DNA of 7,411 bases, taken from positions 1,929,913-1,937,323 of the forward strand of contig CP070800.1 of NCBI GenBank assembly GCA_020343555.1, given 5' to 3'. The notes under the pieces were generated by a model that did no database searches, was not told the DNA's origin, and was given only the letters and a program-made list of their open reading frames with translations. This stretch comes from Dehalococcoidales bacterium. Lineage in GTDB: Bacteria; Chloroflexota; Dehalococcoidia; Dehalococcoidales; UBA2162. How positions within the stretch are numbered: position 1 is the first letter of the stretch; every line of letters starts with the position of its first letter. Positions 1 to 5,894 of the stretch are shown here, one piece after another. A program made the translations under genes and the position numbers.

Positions 1-2
1 AA

Positions 3-650
3 AGCTATGGTTACTACGCTACACGGATGGTCGGCGCCCTTCCTCCGTTCGACATTGTCTCTCATTCGCTGCGGGGTATGAACGGTACCATATTCGACAT
101 GTTTCGGCAGCCTGACAAACTTATTAAACTTTGCGAATTCATTCTCAGCGAACAGTTAAAGAAAACTCCGTTAATTCCCGATGAGAACGGAGACATCCGG
201 ATATTCATGACCAATACCCGTGGCATCGATGAATTCCTGTCGAAAGAACAGTTCGATACATTCTACTGGCCGACCTGCAAAAAGCTGATAACCACCCTCT
301 GCGAACGCGGTGCTATGCCCAACTTCTTCCTCGAAGGTCACTTTGACAGTCGTATCGAGTACCTGCTGGAACTACCGAAAGGCAAATTCACCGCCGGATT
401 CGAAGCCTCGGATATAATCCGGGCTAAAGAAATTCTCAAAGATCACTGCTGCATATCGGGCAATGTTCCGGTCTCTCTTCTCCAGGTAGGTACTGAAGAC
501 GACGTTATCGCCTACTGTAAAAAGCTTATCGATACAGTCGGTAAAGACGGTGGTTTCATCCTCTCACCCAGTACATCCGTCGAAGAAGTAAATCCCCGAA
601 ACCTGAAGGCGATGATCGAATTCACAAAAGAATACGGTGTATATCAATAG
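3..650 (+). CDS. Uroporphyrinogen decarboxylase (URO-D) family protein, C-terminal part
   Basis: The frame is open from the left window edge, so the first ATG at 27 is internal and the N-terminal part lies outside. The visible 215 codons read like the C-terminal half of a URO-D TIM barrel, a family usually near 350-400 residues. Recognisable stretches are the FYWPTCKKLI segment, the DSRIEYLLELPKGK loop, the SGNVPVSLLQVGT strand and turn, and the final DGGFILSPSTSVEEVNPRNLKAM block, which matches the family's usual ending. URO-D relatives include haem-pathway decarboxylases and corrinoid-dependent methyltransferases. The PKGK-type loop and the absence of haem genes nearby favour the methyltransferase/demethylase-like branch, but the substrate cannot be read from this fragment. 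A hairpin follows 58 nt after the stop, suggesting that this is the last gene of its transcript. Confidence 0.85.
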   Translation, partial: SYGYYATRMVGALPPFDIVSHSLRGMNGTIFDMFRQPDKLIKLCEFILSEQLKKTPLIPDENGDIRIFMTNTRGIDEFLSKEQFDTFYWPTCKKLITTLCERGAMPNFFLEGHFDSRIEYLLELPKGKFTAGFEASDIIRAKEILKDHCCISGNVPVSLLQVGTEDDVIAYCKKLIDTVGKDGGFILSPSTSVEEVNPRNLKAMIEFTKEYGVYQ

Positions 651-707
651 ATACTGATATTTTATACAGCCAGAGAGTATAGAAGGACATAATCTCCTGA
701 AACATAA

Positions 708-745
708 ACTGATCTGCTTTTTTCTGACAGAAAAAGCAGATCAGT
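708..745 (+). terminator. Long perfect hairpin after the URO-D gene, probable terminator
   Basis: Two perfect 15-nt arms (708-722 and 731-745) enclose an 8-nt loop. The T-run lies inside the 5' arm and its A-run partner in the 3' arm, and no clean U-tract follows the stem. It is therefore a strong hairpin but not a textbook intrinsic terminator. Its place just behind the URO-D stop makes termination or 3'-end protection the likeliest role. Confidence 0.55.
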
Positions 746-822
746 ATAATTCGATACACTTTTCGGCTTTTCTCCATCCTAATTACAGCCTGTCTGATTC
801 AGAAAATGACCCTTCCAACTCT

Positions 823-851
823 TTCTTACATTACTGAAAATCCTGTATAAT
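823..851 (+). promoter_or_regulatory. Candidate sigma-70 promoter of the small membrane protein gene
   Basis: A perfect TATAAT lies at 846-851. The -35 is poor: TTCTTA at 823-828 (17-bp spacer) or CTTACA at 825-830 (15-bp spacer). Transcription from about 858 would give a leader of roughly 100 nt before the TTG start at 961. That leader contains the hairpin that hides the ribosome binding site. Confidence 0.4.
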
Positions 852-914
852 TAAAGATAGTAGTAATTTGCTGGTTACAGGATACGTATACCATTAATAT
901 TAGAAATAAGTATT

Positions 915-957
915 GGATAACCTTTCAGGTACTACAAAATAGTCCAGGAGGTTATCC
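915..957 (+). promoter_or_regulatory. Hairpin sequestering the Shine-Dalgarno site of the TTG-started gene
   Basis: GGATAACCT (915-923) is the exact reverse complement of AGGTTATCC (949-957). Two further G-U pairs (924-948, 925-947) extend the stem to 11 bp. The 3' arm contains almost all of the AGGAGG ribosome binding site at 946-951. A small inner stem (931-933 with 941-943, plus 928-929 with 944-945 across a bulge) stacks on the loop side. The start codon lies three bases beyond the stem. The pairing is seen directly. That it controls translation is inferred. Confidence 0.6.
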
Positions 958-960
958 TAT

Positions 961-1347
961 TTGTTTGGTCTTCACCCGGGCGTGTTATTCGTCATCGCTA
1001 CTACTTACTCCGTAGCCGTTTTTCTAGGTGTCTGGTATTTTCTGAATATTTCCCAAAAAAGAGTTTCAAGGAAGTGGCTTTTTGCCAAACGCTTTCTTGA
1101 GAGGGCGCGAAGAAAAGGCGATTCACCGTTAGTCCGAAAGTATGGTCTTGTTGGTCTGACAATACTGATGGCCGTTCCCTTTCCAACCATCGGAGTGTAT
1201 GGAGCCTCATCTCTCTGTTGGATGATGGGTGCACACAAGTGGCGTTCTCTGGCAGCAGTCGTTTCAGGAGTCGCGGTATCCAACAGTATTGTCCTGTTAT
1301 CGCTGCTTGGTATAATTCAATTTACATCCTTTATAGGTATAGGCTAG
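961..1347 (+). CDS. Small multidrug-export family (Sm_multidrug_ex) membrane protein
   Basis: This is a 128-residue integral membrane protein. Hydrophobic segments lie at about 8-30, 61-76, 79-91 and 97-121, with a basic cytoplasmic stretch at 33-60. The signature is the block from K60-Y61-G62 through the PFPTIGVYG motif (P73, P75, G78, G81) to the final helix. It resembles the proline-glycine re-entrant motif of the Sm_multidrug_ex family, which is distantly like DedA proteins. The family name is historical and transport of drugs is not established. The start is TTG at 961: AGGAGG lies 9 nt upstream, an in-frame TAG at 940 bars a longer protein, and no ATG fits. Length is slightly below the usual 140-160. 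The Shine-Dalgarno site lies in a hairpin. No terminator is visible before the convergent kinase gene. Confidence 0.75.
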   Translation: MFGLHPGVLFVIATTYSVAVFLGVWYFLNISQKRVSRKWLFAKRFLERARRKGDSPLVRKYGLVGLTILMAVPFPTIGVYGASSLCWMMGAHKWRSLAAVVSGVAVSNSIVLLSLLGIIQFTSFIGIG

Positions 1348-1547
1348 GAATACCTCTGTCCACCCTTTCTCAATGCACCTGTGTAATGAAATGCTTGTCC
1401 CCTTTTGAATCCGCCAGGATACGTGATTTATAGTAATCGTCTGCTTATCCCAGTAACCTCAATCCGAACTTTCTTTTAACAGTTCCGAAAAGGAGAAGGA
1501 GACAGTTCATTCAATAGCAAGAATACTGGTAAAGTGTTTAAATGCAG

Positions 1548-3404
1548 TTAATGATCTTTAACCGTAAGATTATTATATTGAGGAGAAATTTGAGAATCAG
1601 GTGCTGTATTATTGTAACTCATCACTGGAAGGGTAAAACTGAAAGTACTGCCTTTTCCCGGTTCACTCTCAACCCATATCTCGCCATCGTGTAATTCTAC
1701 GATCTTTTTCGACAGTGTCAATCCCAATCCAAGCCCTTCATATTTTTCGGCAATGCCTTTAGCTCTGAAATACGGTTCGAATATGTGGGATTGGTCATCC
1801 TTATCGATTCCTTGCCCATTATCACGCACCATTATCTTTATGTAATCGTCCTGTAGAGTGGCAATTACCAGGATTTCTCCGCCAATTTCACTTGCTTTTG
1901 TAGCATTGGAAATTAGATTTTGCATCACCTGTCTCAATCGTTTCTCATCCGCATTAATATACGGTAGTTCAGGATCTATTTCTACTCGGAGGGTTAGATC
2001 TTGATCCACAATACTCGATCCCATATCGTTGATAACTTCTGAGATTAAAGTAGAAGGATTTATCTCACTTGGTTCTATAGTTAATACACCGACTTCGGCT
2101 CTCGTTAACTCAAGCAGTTCACTTATTCGATTGTTCAGCTCAAGAGTGCTCCTGTTTATACTGCTGATTGCCCTGTCATATGGAGGTTGAAGATCACTTT
2201 CTAAAAGAAGCTCAGCCATACCTACAACGGAAGTCAACGGTGTTTTCAATTCATGCACCAATACTCGTGAGAATTCTATTCTTTTCTCAATTTCCCGTTC
2301 CAGTTCTTTTCGTAATGACTTCTCTTCTTCATATAAATTAGTCAATTGTTTATTGAGACCTATGATCTCTGAAATATCATGACCAACAAAGACTAATGAT
2401 GTTGTTTTTTCACTAATGTCTATAATCGGTGTAACCTCAACATCCAGAATAGTTGATTTTTCTCCTGATTTTATTGTGATCTGAAAATTATAGTTATCCA
2501 TGCCGTTGTTAGTATTGATATAGTGGGATAGATCTGGCAAGAGTTGAGTGATAGGAATTCCATAACATTCCTGGAGAGTCCGTCCTGTTATCGATTGGGC
2601 GGTCATATTCATATCGATTATCTTGGTATTTTCATCGGTAACTATGAGAACTTCTTTAAGATTTTCAACGATTCTGTCACGCGCGATCGGTAGTATGTCT
2701 TTCGTTCGAACTTGGGATAAATTTGCTAACACTACTAAACTGCCTATTCCTAATACCCAGGCTGTACTGGATATGTTTAACTGCAAACGGCTTGCCAAAT
2801 CAAGAGCGTCAAGTAAAGCCAGTGTAGCAACAAACACACCAGCAATTATCATCACTTTCGTCTGTGTTTTATATACATTCTGTACTTTAGAGAAGCGCCT
2901 AAAGAGTAATCCTCCCCCAACCACTCCCAGGCAATAAGTGTAAGACATAAATATCCACGCTCCTATATTTTTTGTGGATATTAATGATGCGAAAAAGTTG
3001 CTTTCATTGAGTGAAACAGACGACCAGATAAAATGATGCGAATTATTGGTGATGGTTAGAATAAAAACGCCAAAGCACACACTCGTAAGTACCGATATTA
3101 CACTGATTCTGAGCCACTTCTGCAATCCGAGATAAAGTAAGATAAAAACCAGCCATACCGTGCCTAAGGTTACTAAAAGACTCAGCTGGATACCGCTGAA
3201 TATGCTTTTGATGAACAGTGAGTCACTGCTTATTTCTGCTGCATGTGCTGACATCCAGATGGCAGCAGTAGCTACAATGACGCTTGCCCAAAGCGTTAAT
3301 TCACGTTTAATTGTTGCTTTCTTTACGAAATATACAACACCGACTATTAATAAAGCCGCCATCACATATTCAATGATTACCAGAGATGACCATTGCCAGT
3401 TCAT
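1548..3404 (-). CDS. Membrane sensor histidine kinase, 7TM-PAS-HisKA-HATPase
   Basis: A complete 618-residue sensor kinase. The N-terminal third has about seven hydrophobic helices (near 8-27, 37-55, 72-93, 98-118, 146-167, 183-203, 213-230) and fits the HisKA_7TM sensor domain. The ILPIARDRIVENL linker leads into a PAS domain (about 245-345). A charged coiled-coil (350-380) precedes the dimerisation domain with the phospho-acceptor His384 in the HELKTP H-box. The ATPase domain carries the N-box (N497, N500), G1 (D528-N-G-Q-G-I533), F-box (F542, F546) and G2 (G557-L-G-L-G561), so all catalytic motifs are intact. AGGAGA lies 4 nt before the ATG. The tail after 596 is short and polar. No response regulator is next to it, so its partner and signal are unknown. 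A dense palindrome cluster lies just upstream. Confidence 0.93.
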   Translation of the reverse strand: MNWQWSSLVIIEYVMAALLIVGVVYFVKKATIKRELTLWASVIVATAAIWMSAHAAEISSDSLFIKSIFSGIQLSLLVTLGTVWLVFILLYLGLQKWLRISVISVLTSVCFGVFILTITNNSHHFIWSSVSLNESNFFASLISTKNIGAWIFMSYTYCLGVVGGGLLFRRFSKVQNVYKTQTKVMIIAGVFVATLALLDALDLASRLQLNISSTAWVLGIGSLVVLANLSQVRTKDILPIARDRIVENLKEVLIVTDENTKIIDMNMTAQSITGRTLQECYGIPITQLLPDLSHYINTNNGMDNYNFQITIKSGEKSTILDVEVTPIIDISEKTTSLVFVGHDISEIIGLNKQLTNLYEEEKSLRKELEREIEKRIEFSRVLVHELKTPLTSVVGMAELLLESDLQPPYDRAISSINRSTLELNNRISELLELTRAEVGVLTIEPSEINPSTLISEVINDMGSSIVDQDLTLRVEIDPELPYINADEKRLRQVMQNLISNATKASEIGGEILVIATLQDDYIKIMVRDNGQGIDKDDQSHIFEPYFRAKGIAEKYEGLGLGLTLSKKIVELHDGEIWVESEPGKGSTFSFTLPVMSYNNTAPDSQISPQYNNLTVKDH

Positions 3405-3450
3405 AAAATCTCCTGATGAAGAAAGATTAGTTTAAAGCAGTTAACAATAA

Positions 3451-3501
3451 AGATATATATCTACTGATTTCCTGAAATCAAGTGAGGAAAAGGATATATC
3501 C
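3451..3501. promoter_or_regulatory. Cluster of three palindromes upstream of the kinase, possible operators
   Basis: Three dyads lie within 51 bp: AGATATATATCT (3451-3462, perfect), TGATTTC-CT-GAAATCA (3465-3480, 7-bp arms around a 2-bp centre) and GGATATATCC (3492-3501, perfect). They sit 47-97 bp before the kinase start and would fall in or just downstream of its promoter. The middle one has the size and symmetry of a dimeric regulator site. AT-rich DNA yields the simpler two easily by chance. No regulator can be named. Confidence 0.35.
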
Positions 3502-3519
3502 ATACTGCAAGTTATCTTC

Positions 3520-3546
3520 GTTATAACTAAAATATTCCTGAATCAA
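3520..3546 (-). promoter_or_regulatory. Weak candidate promoter for the histidine kinase
   Basis: Read on the minus strand, TTGATT (3546-3541) and TATAAC (3525-3520) stand 15 bp apart, about 115 bp before the kinase ATG. The hexamers are fair but the spacer is short, so this is a tentative call. The palindrome cluster would lie in the transcribed leader. Confidence 0.22.
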
Positions 3547-3859
3547 TCTAAGTCACCCGAACACCTTGGACAGTCTTTTAATCTCCACTTTATGGTTCAT
3601 AAACATCTTTCACACATTCAGACATATATAAAATACCAAACAAGGATAAATAGGGGTATAAAGAAAATAAATATCACGTAAATATTTCATTAATTTTTCA
3701 TAATGAATTGAAAGAAAAAACTGAAATATGTTTACAGTAAACAACGTTTATTTTTTTGAATTCGTTTCTGGGTATCCCGAGGTCCTACAAAAAACCTTTT
3801 TCCAGATAATATGACCAGCGTTTATATCTGCTGTTTATCCTTATGTGTTGGAGTGAATC

Positions 3860-3879
3860 AGCTTGAAGTAGCTTGATGT
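3860..3879. repeat. Two-copy 10-bp tandem repeat
   Basis: AGCTTGAAGT is followed directly by AGCTTGATGT, differing at one position. There are only two units and no wider array. It could be a chance duplication or a regulator half-site pair. Confidence 0.4.
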
Positions 3880-4111
3880 ATGGCGTAATGAATATAGGCA
3901 TGATCCTTCAGTAACAAGCAAATAGATAACTATTTTAAAAGATTCCAAATGAATAATAATTACGATAGTGTACAATGGTTAATGTATAAAAATTAGGGCC
4001 AAATTATGAAGAGTTCAACTAGTATGATTGATTATGAGTCCAAATGAACAAGTATTATATTCGATATTGTCATGTATATTTCTTCCACCTCAATACAAGG
4101 GATTTACCCTA

Positions 4112-4140
4112 TTGACTTACTCTATTCATTCATGTATCCT
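4112..4140 (+). promoter_or_regulatory. Sigma-70-like promoter driving the putative structured RNA
   Basis: TTGACT (4112-4117, five of six consensus bases) and TATCCT (4135-4140, four of six) are separated by exactly 17 bp. The predicted start near 4147 is about 33 nt before the first stem-loop. No plus-strand ORF follows, so the promoter seems to serve a noncoding transcript. Confidence 0.5.
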
Positions 4141-4146
4141 TAGTAA

Positions 4147-4348
4147 TCAAAGTTAACAAACATTAGTTCGTTACATATAGTGTAAATCATCAATCAAAGG
4201 CGATTTACACGCGATTAGGAGTTGTTGACCGGGTACCTTAGAAGCTATTCTCTCCGGTTTAGTTCCATACAGGTATAGGAAATTCGACAACTCCTGATCG
4301 CGTATATAAGAAAAGTCTTTCTTTAAAACCAAAGAAAGCTAAATTTTG
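4147..4348 (+). ncRNA. Putative structured noncoding RNA, unrecognised class
   Basis: Successive helices were found by direct complementarity. Hairpin A pairs 4180-4188 with 4202-4210 (9 bp, perfect). The central unit closes with an 18-bp stem, 4210-4227 with 4285-4302, having 16 Watson-Crick and two U-G pairs (4216-4296, 4226-4286). Inside it sit hairpin B (4228-4233 with 4253-4258, then 4240-4243 with 4248-4251) and hairpin C (4263-4266 with 4278-4281, then 4267-4269 with 4274-4276), forming a three-way junction. A final hairpin (4317-4324 with 4331-4338) leads to a short T-run. The two wobble pairs would become C-A mismatches on the minus strand, which fixes the likely strand. It sits behind a 17-bp-spaced promoter in a gene-free region. 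It has none of the sequence hallmarks I know for tmRNA, RNase P, SRP RNA or T-box leaders. A short mobile element with imperfect inverted repeats is the main alternative. Confidence 0.5.
4314..4347 (+). terminator. Possible 3' terminator hairpin of the structured RNA
   Basis: CTTTCTTT (4317-4324) and AAAGAAAG (4331-4338) pair perfectly over a 6-nt loop. An outer AG/CT pair set (4314-4315 with 4339-4340) adds two pairs across one bulged base. The trailing AAATTTT (4341-4347) is a weak U-tract and the stem is AT-rich, so termination may be incomplete. Confidence 0.35.
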
Positions 4349-4624
4349 AGATCTATTGATCCCGAATAGAGTTATATAATTCTTATTATATCAAGCCGCT
4401 GAATTATTTTTAGACAACAATCCGATGCCGGTCAGTTGGAAAACCAGTGTTTGAGTTTATGTTTGACTCACTTTCAGGTTATTACCCCGGATAACTGTTA
4501 CCTTCCGGAAAAGCTGTCAAGAGAGTCTCACCTAGGACATAGATACCAGTCAATTAATCTGGAGGAAGAATGTAAAAGGTTGTAAAGGCAGGTTGACAAT
4601 ATACTAGTAAAAGATAATAACAAA
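4349..4624. other. Gene-free stretch with minor hairpins
   Basis: No protein gene is apparent. Short foldable pieces occur at 4374-4391 (7 bp, AT only), 4452-4470 (5 bp) and 4478-4495 (5 bp). A perfect TTGACA at 4593-4598 has only a poor -10 (TAATAA, 16-bp spacer) and runs straight into the minus-strand terminator. Nothing here can be named with confidence. Confidence 0.5.
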
Positions 4625-4646
4625 AACAGCCCTGCATAGGGCTGTT
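4625..4646 (-). terminator. Intrinsic terminator of the 81-residue gene
   Basis: AACAGCCCT and AGGGCTGTT form a perfect 9-bp GC-rich stem with a 4-nt loop. Read on the minus strand the stem runs into TTTTTGTTATT, a good U-tract. It lies 48 nt beyond the stop of the hypothetical gene, so that gene has a proper transcription end. Confidence 0.8.
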
Positions 4647-4694
4647 GTATTTCAAAGCTACTAATTTATGTAATCGAACTACTGTTGGAAATAT

Positions 4695-4940
4695 TTATGT
4701 ATACTCCCGCAGGATTTTCTCGGCTTCCAGTAAGATACTCGATTTTTCTGTATCCAGTTCACTTGCAGCCTTAGCAATTAAATCTTCGTTCGGTTTAGTT
4801 CCGTCTTCCAATGTTCCCTTAAGTCCTAACTTATACCCGTCATTAACTCCCAGGAGATAGGTATTCGTAACTATCTCGTTTAAAGACTCCTGTAACTTCA
4901 ACAAAGCGTCACTAAGGTTCTTCTCATAGTTCATATTCAT
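4695..4940 (-). CDS. Hypothetical 81-residue acidic protein
   Basis: I do not recognise a family. The protein is soluble, acidic and probably mostly helical: helix-like stretches at about 5-30 and 52-78 flank a glycine-rich turn, GVNDGYKLGLKGTLEDGTKPN (residues 31-51). There are no cysteines, no metal-ligand clusters and no signal peptide. The frame is supported as real by AAAGG 9 nt before the ATG, by a strong terminator behind the stop, and by balanced amino-acid use. Met3 is an alternative start but lies farther from the ribosome binding site. It is a single-gene unit between the structured-RNA region and the VOC gene. Its size and charge would suit a small partner or regulatory protein, but this is only a guess. 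Confidence 0.65.
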   Translation of the reverse strand: MNMNYEKNLSDALLKLQESLNEIVTNTYLLGVNDGYKLGLKGTLEDGTKPNEDLIAKAASELDTEKSSILLEAEKILREYT

Positions 4941-5216
4941 ATCATCATACCTTTACTTGTACTTACGGTACATCGACATATTTACCGTTATTGACTTTAT
5001 TTCCCCTTGTCAGTGTACCAACTTCGTATTCATAATATATCCGCTTGATATATACGGGTAACCTTCACAAGGATGATTTTCTTTTCATGCATTCGGACTA
5101 TAGACTAAAAAATCGAGACGGAGCGACCTATGGATGATCGATATGATTTACGTCCTGTCAATGTCTGGAGATATGAGAAAGTGTGAAAGGTATAAAATAT
5201 CCGGAAACATGGGAAA
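4941..5216. other. Intergenic leader region with two overlapping small plus-strand ORFs of doubtful status
   Basis: A plus-strand frame at 5130-5186 (18 residues, MDDRYDLRPVNVWRYEKV) has GGAG 6 nt before its ATG. Another frame at 5134-5238 (34 residues) overlaps it and runs into the terminator stem of the VOC gene. Neither has a recognisable product or clear promoter, and only one of two overlapping frames could normally be used. An AT-rich 7-bp hairpin lies at 5035-5053. The promoter of the 81-residue gene must lie here but no good hexamer pair stands out. Confidence 0.25.
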
Positions 5217-5250
5217 CAAGGATTTGGATTTTCCCTGAGTCCAAATCTTG
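5217..5250 (-). terminator. Probable terminator of the VOC gene
   Basis: Arms 5217-5228 and 5240-5250 are complementary over 11 bp with one bulged G (in the CAAGG run at 5217-5221). The hairpin lies 14 nt past the VOC stop on the minus strand. Its tail there is only TTTCCC, so the U-tract is weak. Confidence 0.55.
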
Positions 5251-5264
5251 TAACATGGCCGCCT

Positions 5265-5729
5265 TTATATGATTACGGCTGTTAATGAGTAACCAGGACC
5301 TTCAGTCAACTCCACCGGCATCCCGTCAGGATCCTTGATAAAGAACCGGTAATATCCGCGCGCACCTTTGACAGGCTCATTTATGAATTCAACTCCGCGT
5401 TCTTTTAAATAGGCAGCCGCAGTCCAGATATCTTTCACCCTCAGAGCAACATGCTTAACGCCAACTTTTTTCAAGTCATCGGTTAGCATACCATTTTTCT
5501 CGGGAAGAGGTAGGGATTCGACAAACTCGAACATCTCTATGGTAAAATCCGCTTTCGTGAGGAGAGCGATCCTGCCGTTCCCGTCCGGTATGTCGATAAT
5601 CCTTTCACAGGTAAAACCCAGTATGTCTGTGTAGAAACGCATACTGACGTCAAGATTGGAAACACTTATCGCCGTATGATCGATTGAAAACTCTAAAGAT
5701 GCGGCAGATTGATCGGTACTATCAGTCAA
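5265..5729 (-). CDS. VOC superfamily (glyoxalase/bleomycin-resistance fold) metalloprotein
   Basis: This 154-residue protein has two βαβββ modules. Module 1 begins at IDHTAISVSNLDVSMRFY (about 16-33), module 2 at VKHVALRVKDIWTAAAYL (about 91-108). The four expected metal ligands are visible: His18, Glu65 (in TIEMFEF), His93 and Glu140 (in DPDGMPVELTEG). The metal site therefore looks intact, as in glyoxalase I, methylmalonyl-CoA epimerase and fosfomycin-type thiol transferases. Substrate cannot be decided, although the YYRFFIKDPDG strand is glyoxalase-like. The start is TTG at 5729: GGAG lies 7 nt upstream and no ATG exists in frame before His18. The first 14 residues are polar and poorly conserved in type. 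It is divergent from the flavin-binding gene across 165 bp. Confidence 0.88.
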   Translation of the reverse strand: MTDSTDQSAASLEFSIDHTAISVSNLDVSMRFYTDILGFTCERIIDIPDGNGRIALLTKADFTIEMFEFVESLPLPEKNGMLTDDLKKVGVKHVALRVKDIWTAAAYLKERGVEFINEPVKGARGYYRFFIKDPDGMPVELTEGPGYSLTAVII

Positions 5730-5782
5730 TATAGTACTCCATTCGAGTATCTGGCAAAAAAAGATGAAAAAGGTGATTCAAG

Positions 5783-5809
5783 TCTATAGCTACTCTATCA
5801 ACAAGTCAA
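5783..5809 (-). promoter_or_regulatory. Candidate promoter of the VOC gene
   Basis: On the minus strand TTGACT (5809-5804) and TATAGA (5788-5783) are 15 bp apart, about 54 bp before the TTG start. Both hexamers are good but the spacer is shorter than usual. It lies back to back with the promoter of the divergent gene. Confidence 0.3.
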
Positions 5810-5833
5810 CCCAAATTACTCATAAAAAAGCCT

Positions 5834-5861
5834 TTGTATTTATAACCGTACATGGTAAAAT
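5834..5861 (+). promoter_or_regulatory. Candidate promoter of the flavin-binding protein gene
   Basis: TTGTAT (5834-5839) and TAAAAT (5856-5861) are separated by 16 bp, giving a start near 5868 and a leader of about 27 nt. The -10 matches five of six consensus bases, the -35 three. Confidence 0.35.
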
Positions 5862-5894
5862 CCAAATATCCAAAAAATACGGAGGGAGTTTTAA

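Larger units (their letters stand above)
3405..4111. other. AT-rich intergenic region upstream of the kinase
   Basis: Stops are frequent in all frames and no ORF of useful length with a ribosome binding site was found. The part next to the kinase (3451-3546) holds palindromes and a weak promoter. At 3686-3707 there is an AT-only 7-bp hairpin, and at 3860-3879 a two-copy tandem repeat. At 3553-3606 on the minus strand an 18-codon frame resembles an ABC ATPase N-terminus (see findings). The rest shows nothing I can name. Confidence 0.6.

Noticed and set aside
1348..1547. Search for a terminator between the convergent membrane-protein and kinase genes.
   Set aside because: Only a short direct repeat of an ACAGTTC-like string was seen (near 1479 and 1502). 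No stable hairpin with a U-tract is present.
2623..2937. A 104-codon plus-strand frame inside the kinase gene.
   Set aside because: It is antisense to a histidine kinase with intact domains and has no family resemblance, so it is a shadow frame.
3779..3800. AGGT/ACCT stem followed by TTTTT, terminator-like.
   Set aside because: The stem is only 4 bp with a 10-nt loop and no gene ends upstream of it.
3872..3928. Minor frame reading LDVWRNEYRHDP, faintly like the end of an IS3-type transposase.
   Set aside because: Only a few residues match, stops flank it on both sides, and no inverted repeats or other transposase segments are nearby.
4210..4302. The 18-bp inverted repeat as a MITE or integron attC site.
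   Set aside because: No target-site duplication is visible at the ends and the attC core (RYYYAAC/GTTRRRY) is absent. Nested hairpins, wobble pairs and a promoter fit an RNA better, although a mobile repeat is not fully excluded.
4561..4575. GGAGG followed 4 nt later by ATG-TAA, a start-stop mini-ORF.
   Set aside because: No downstream plus-strand gene exists for it to regulate, and such short strings arise by chance.
4593..4620. Perfect TTGACA with TAATAA 16 bp downstream, a possible plus-strand promoter.
   Set aside because: The -10 is poor and the transcript would run directly into the hairpin at 4625-4646 with no gene behind it.
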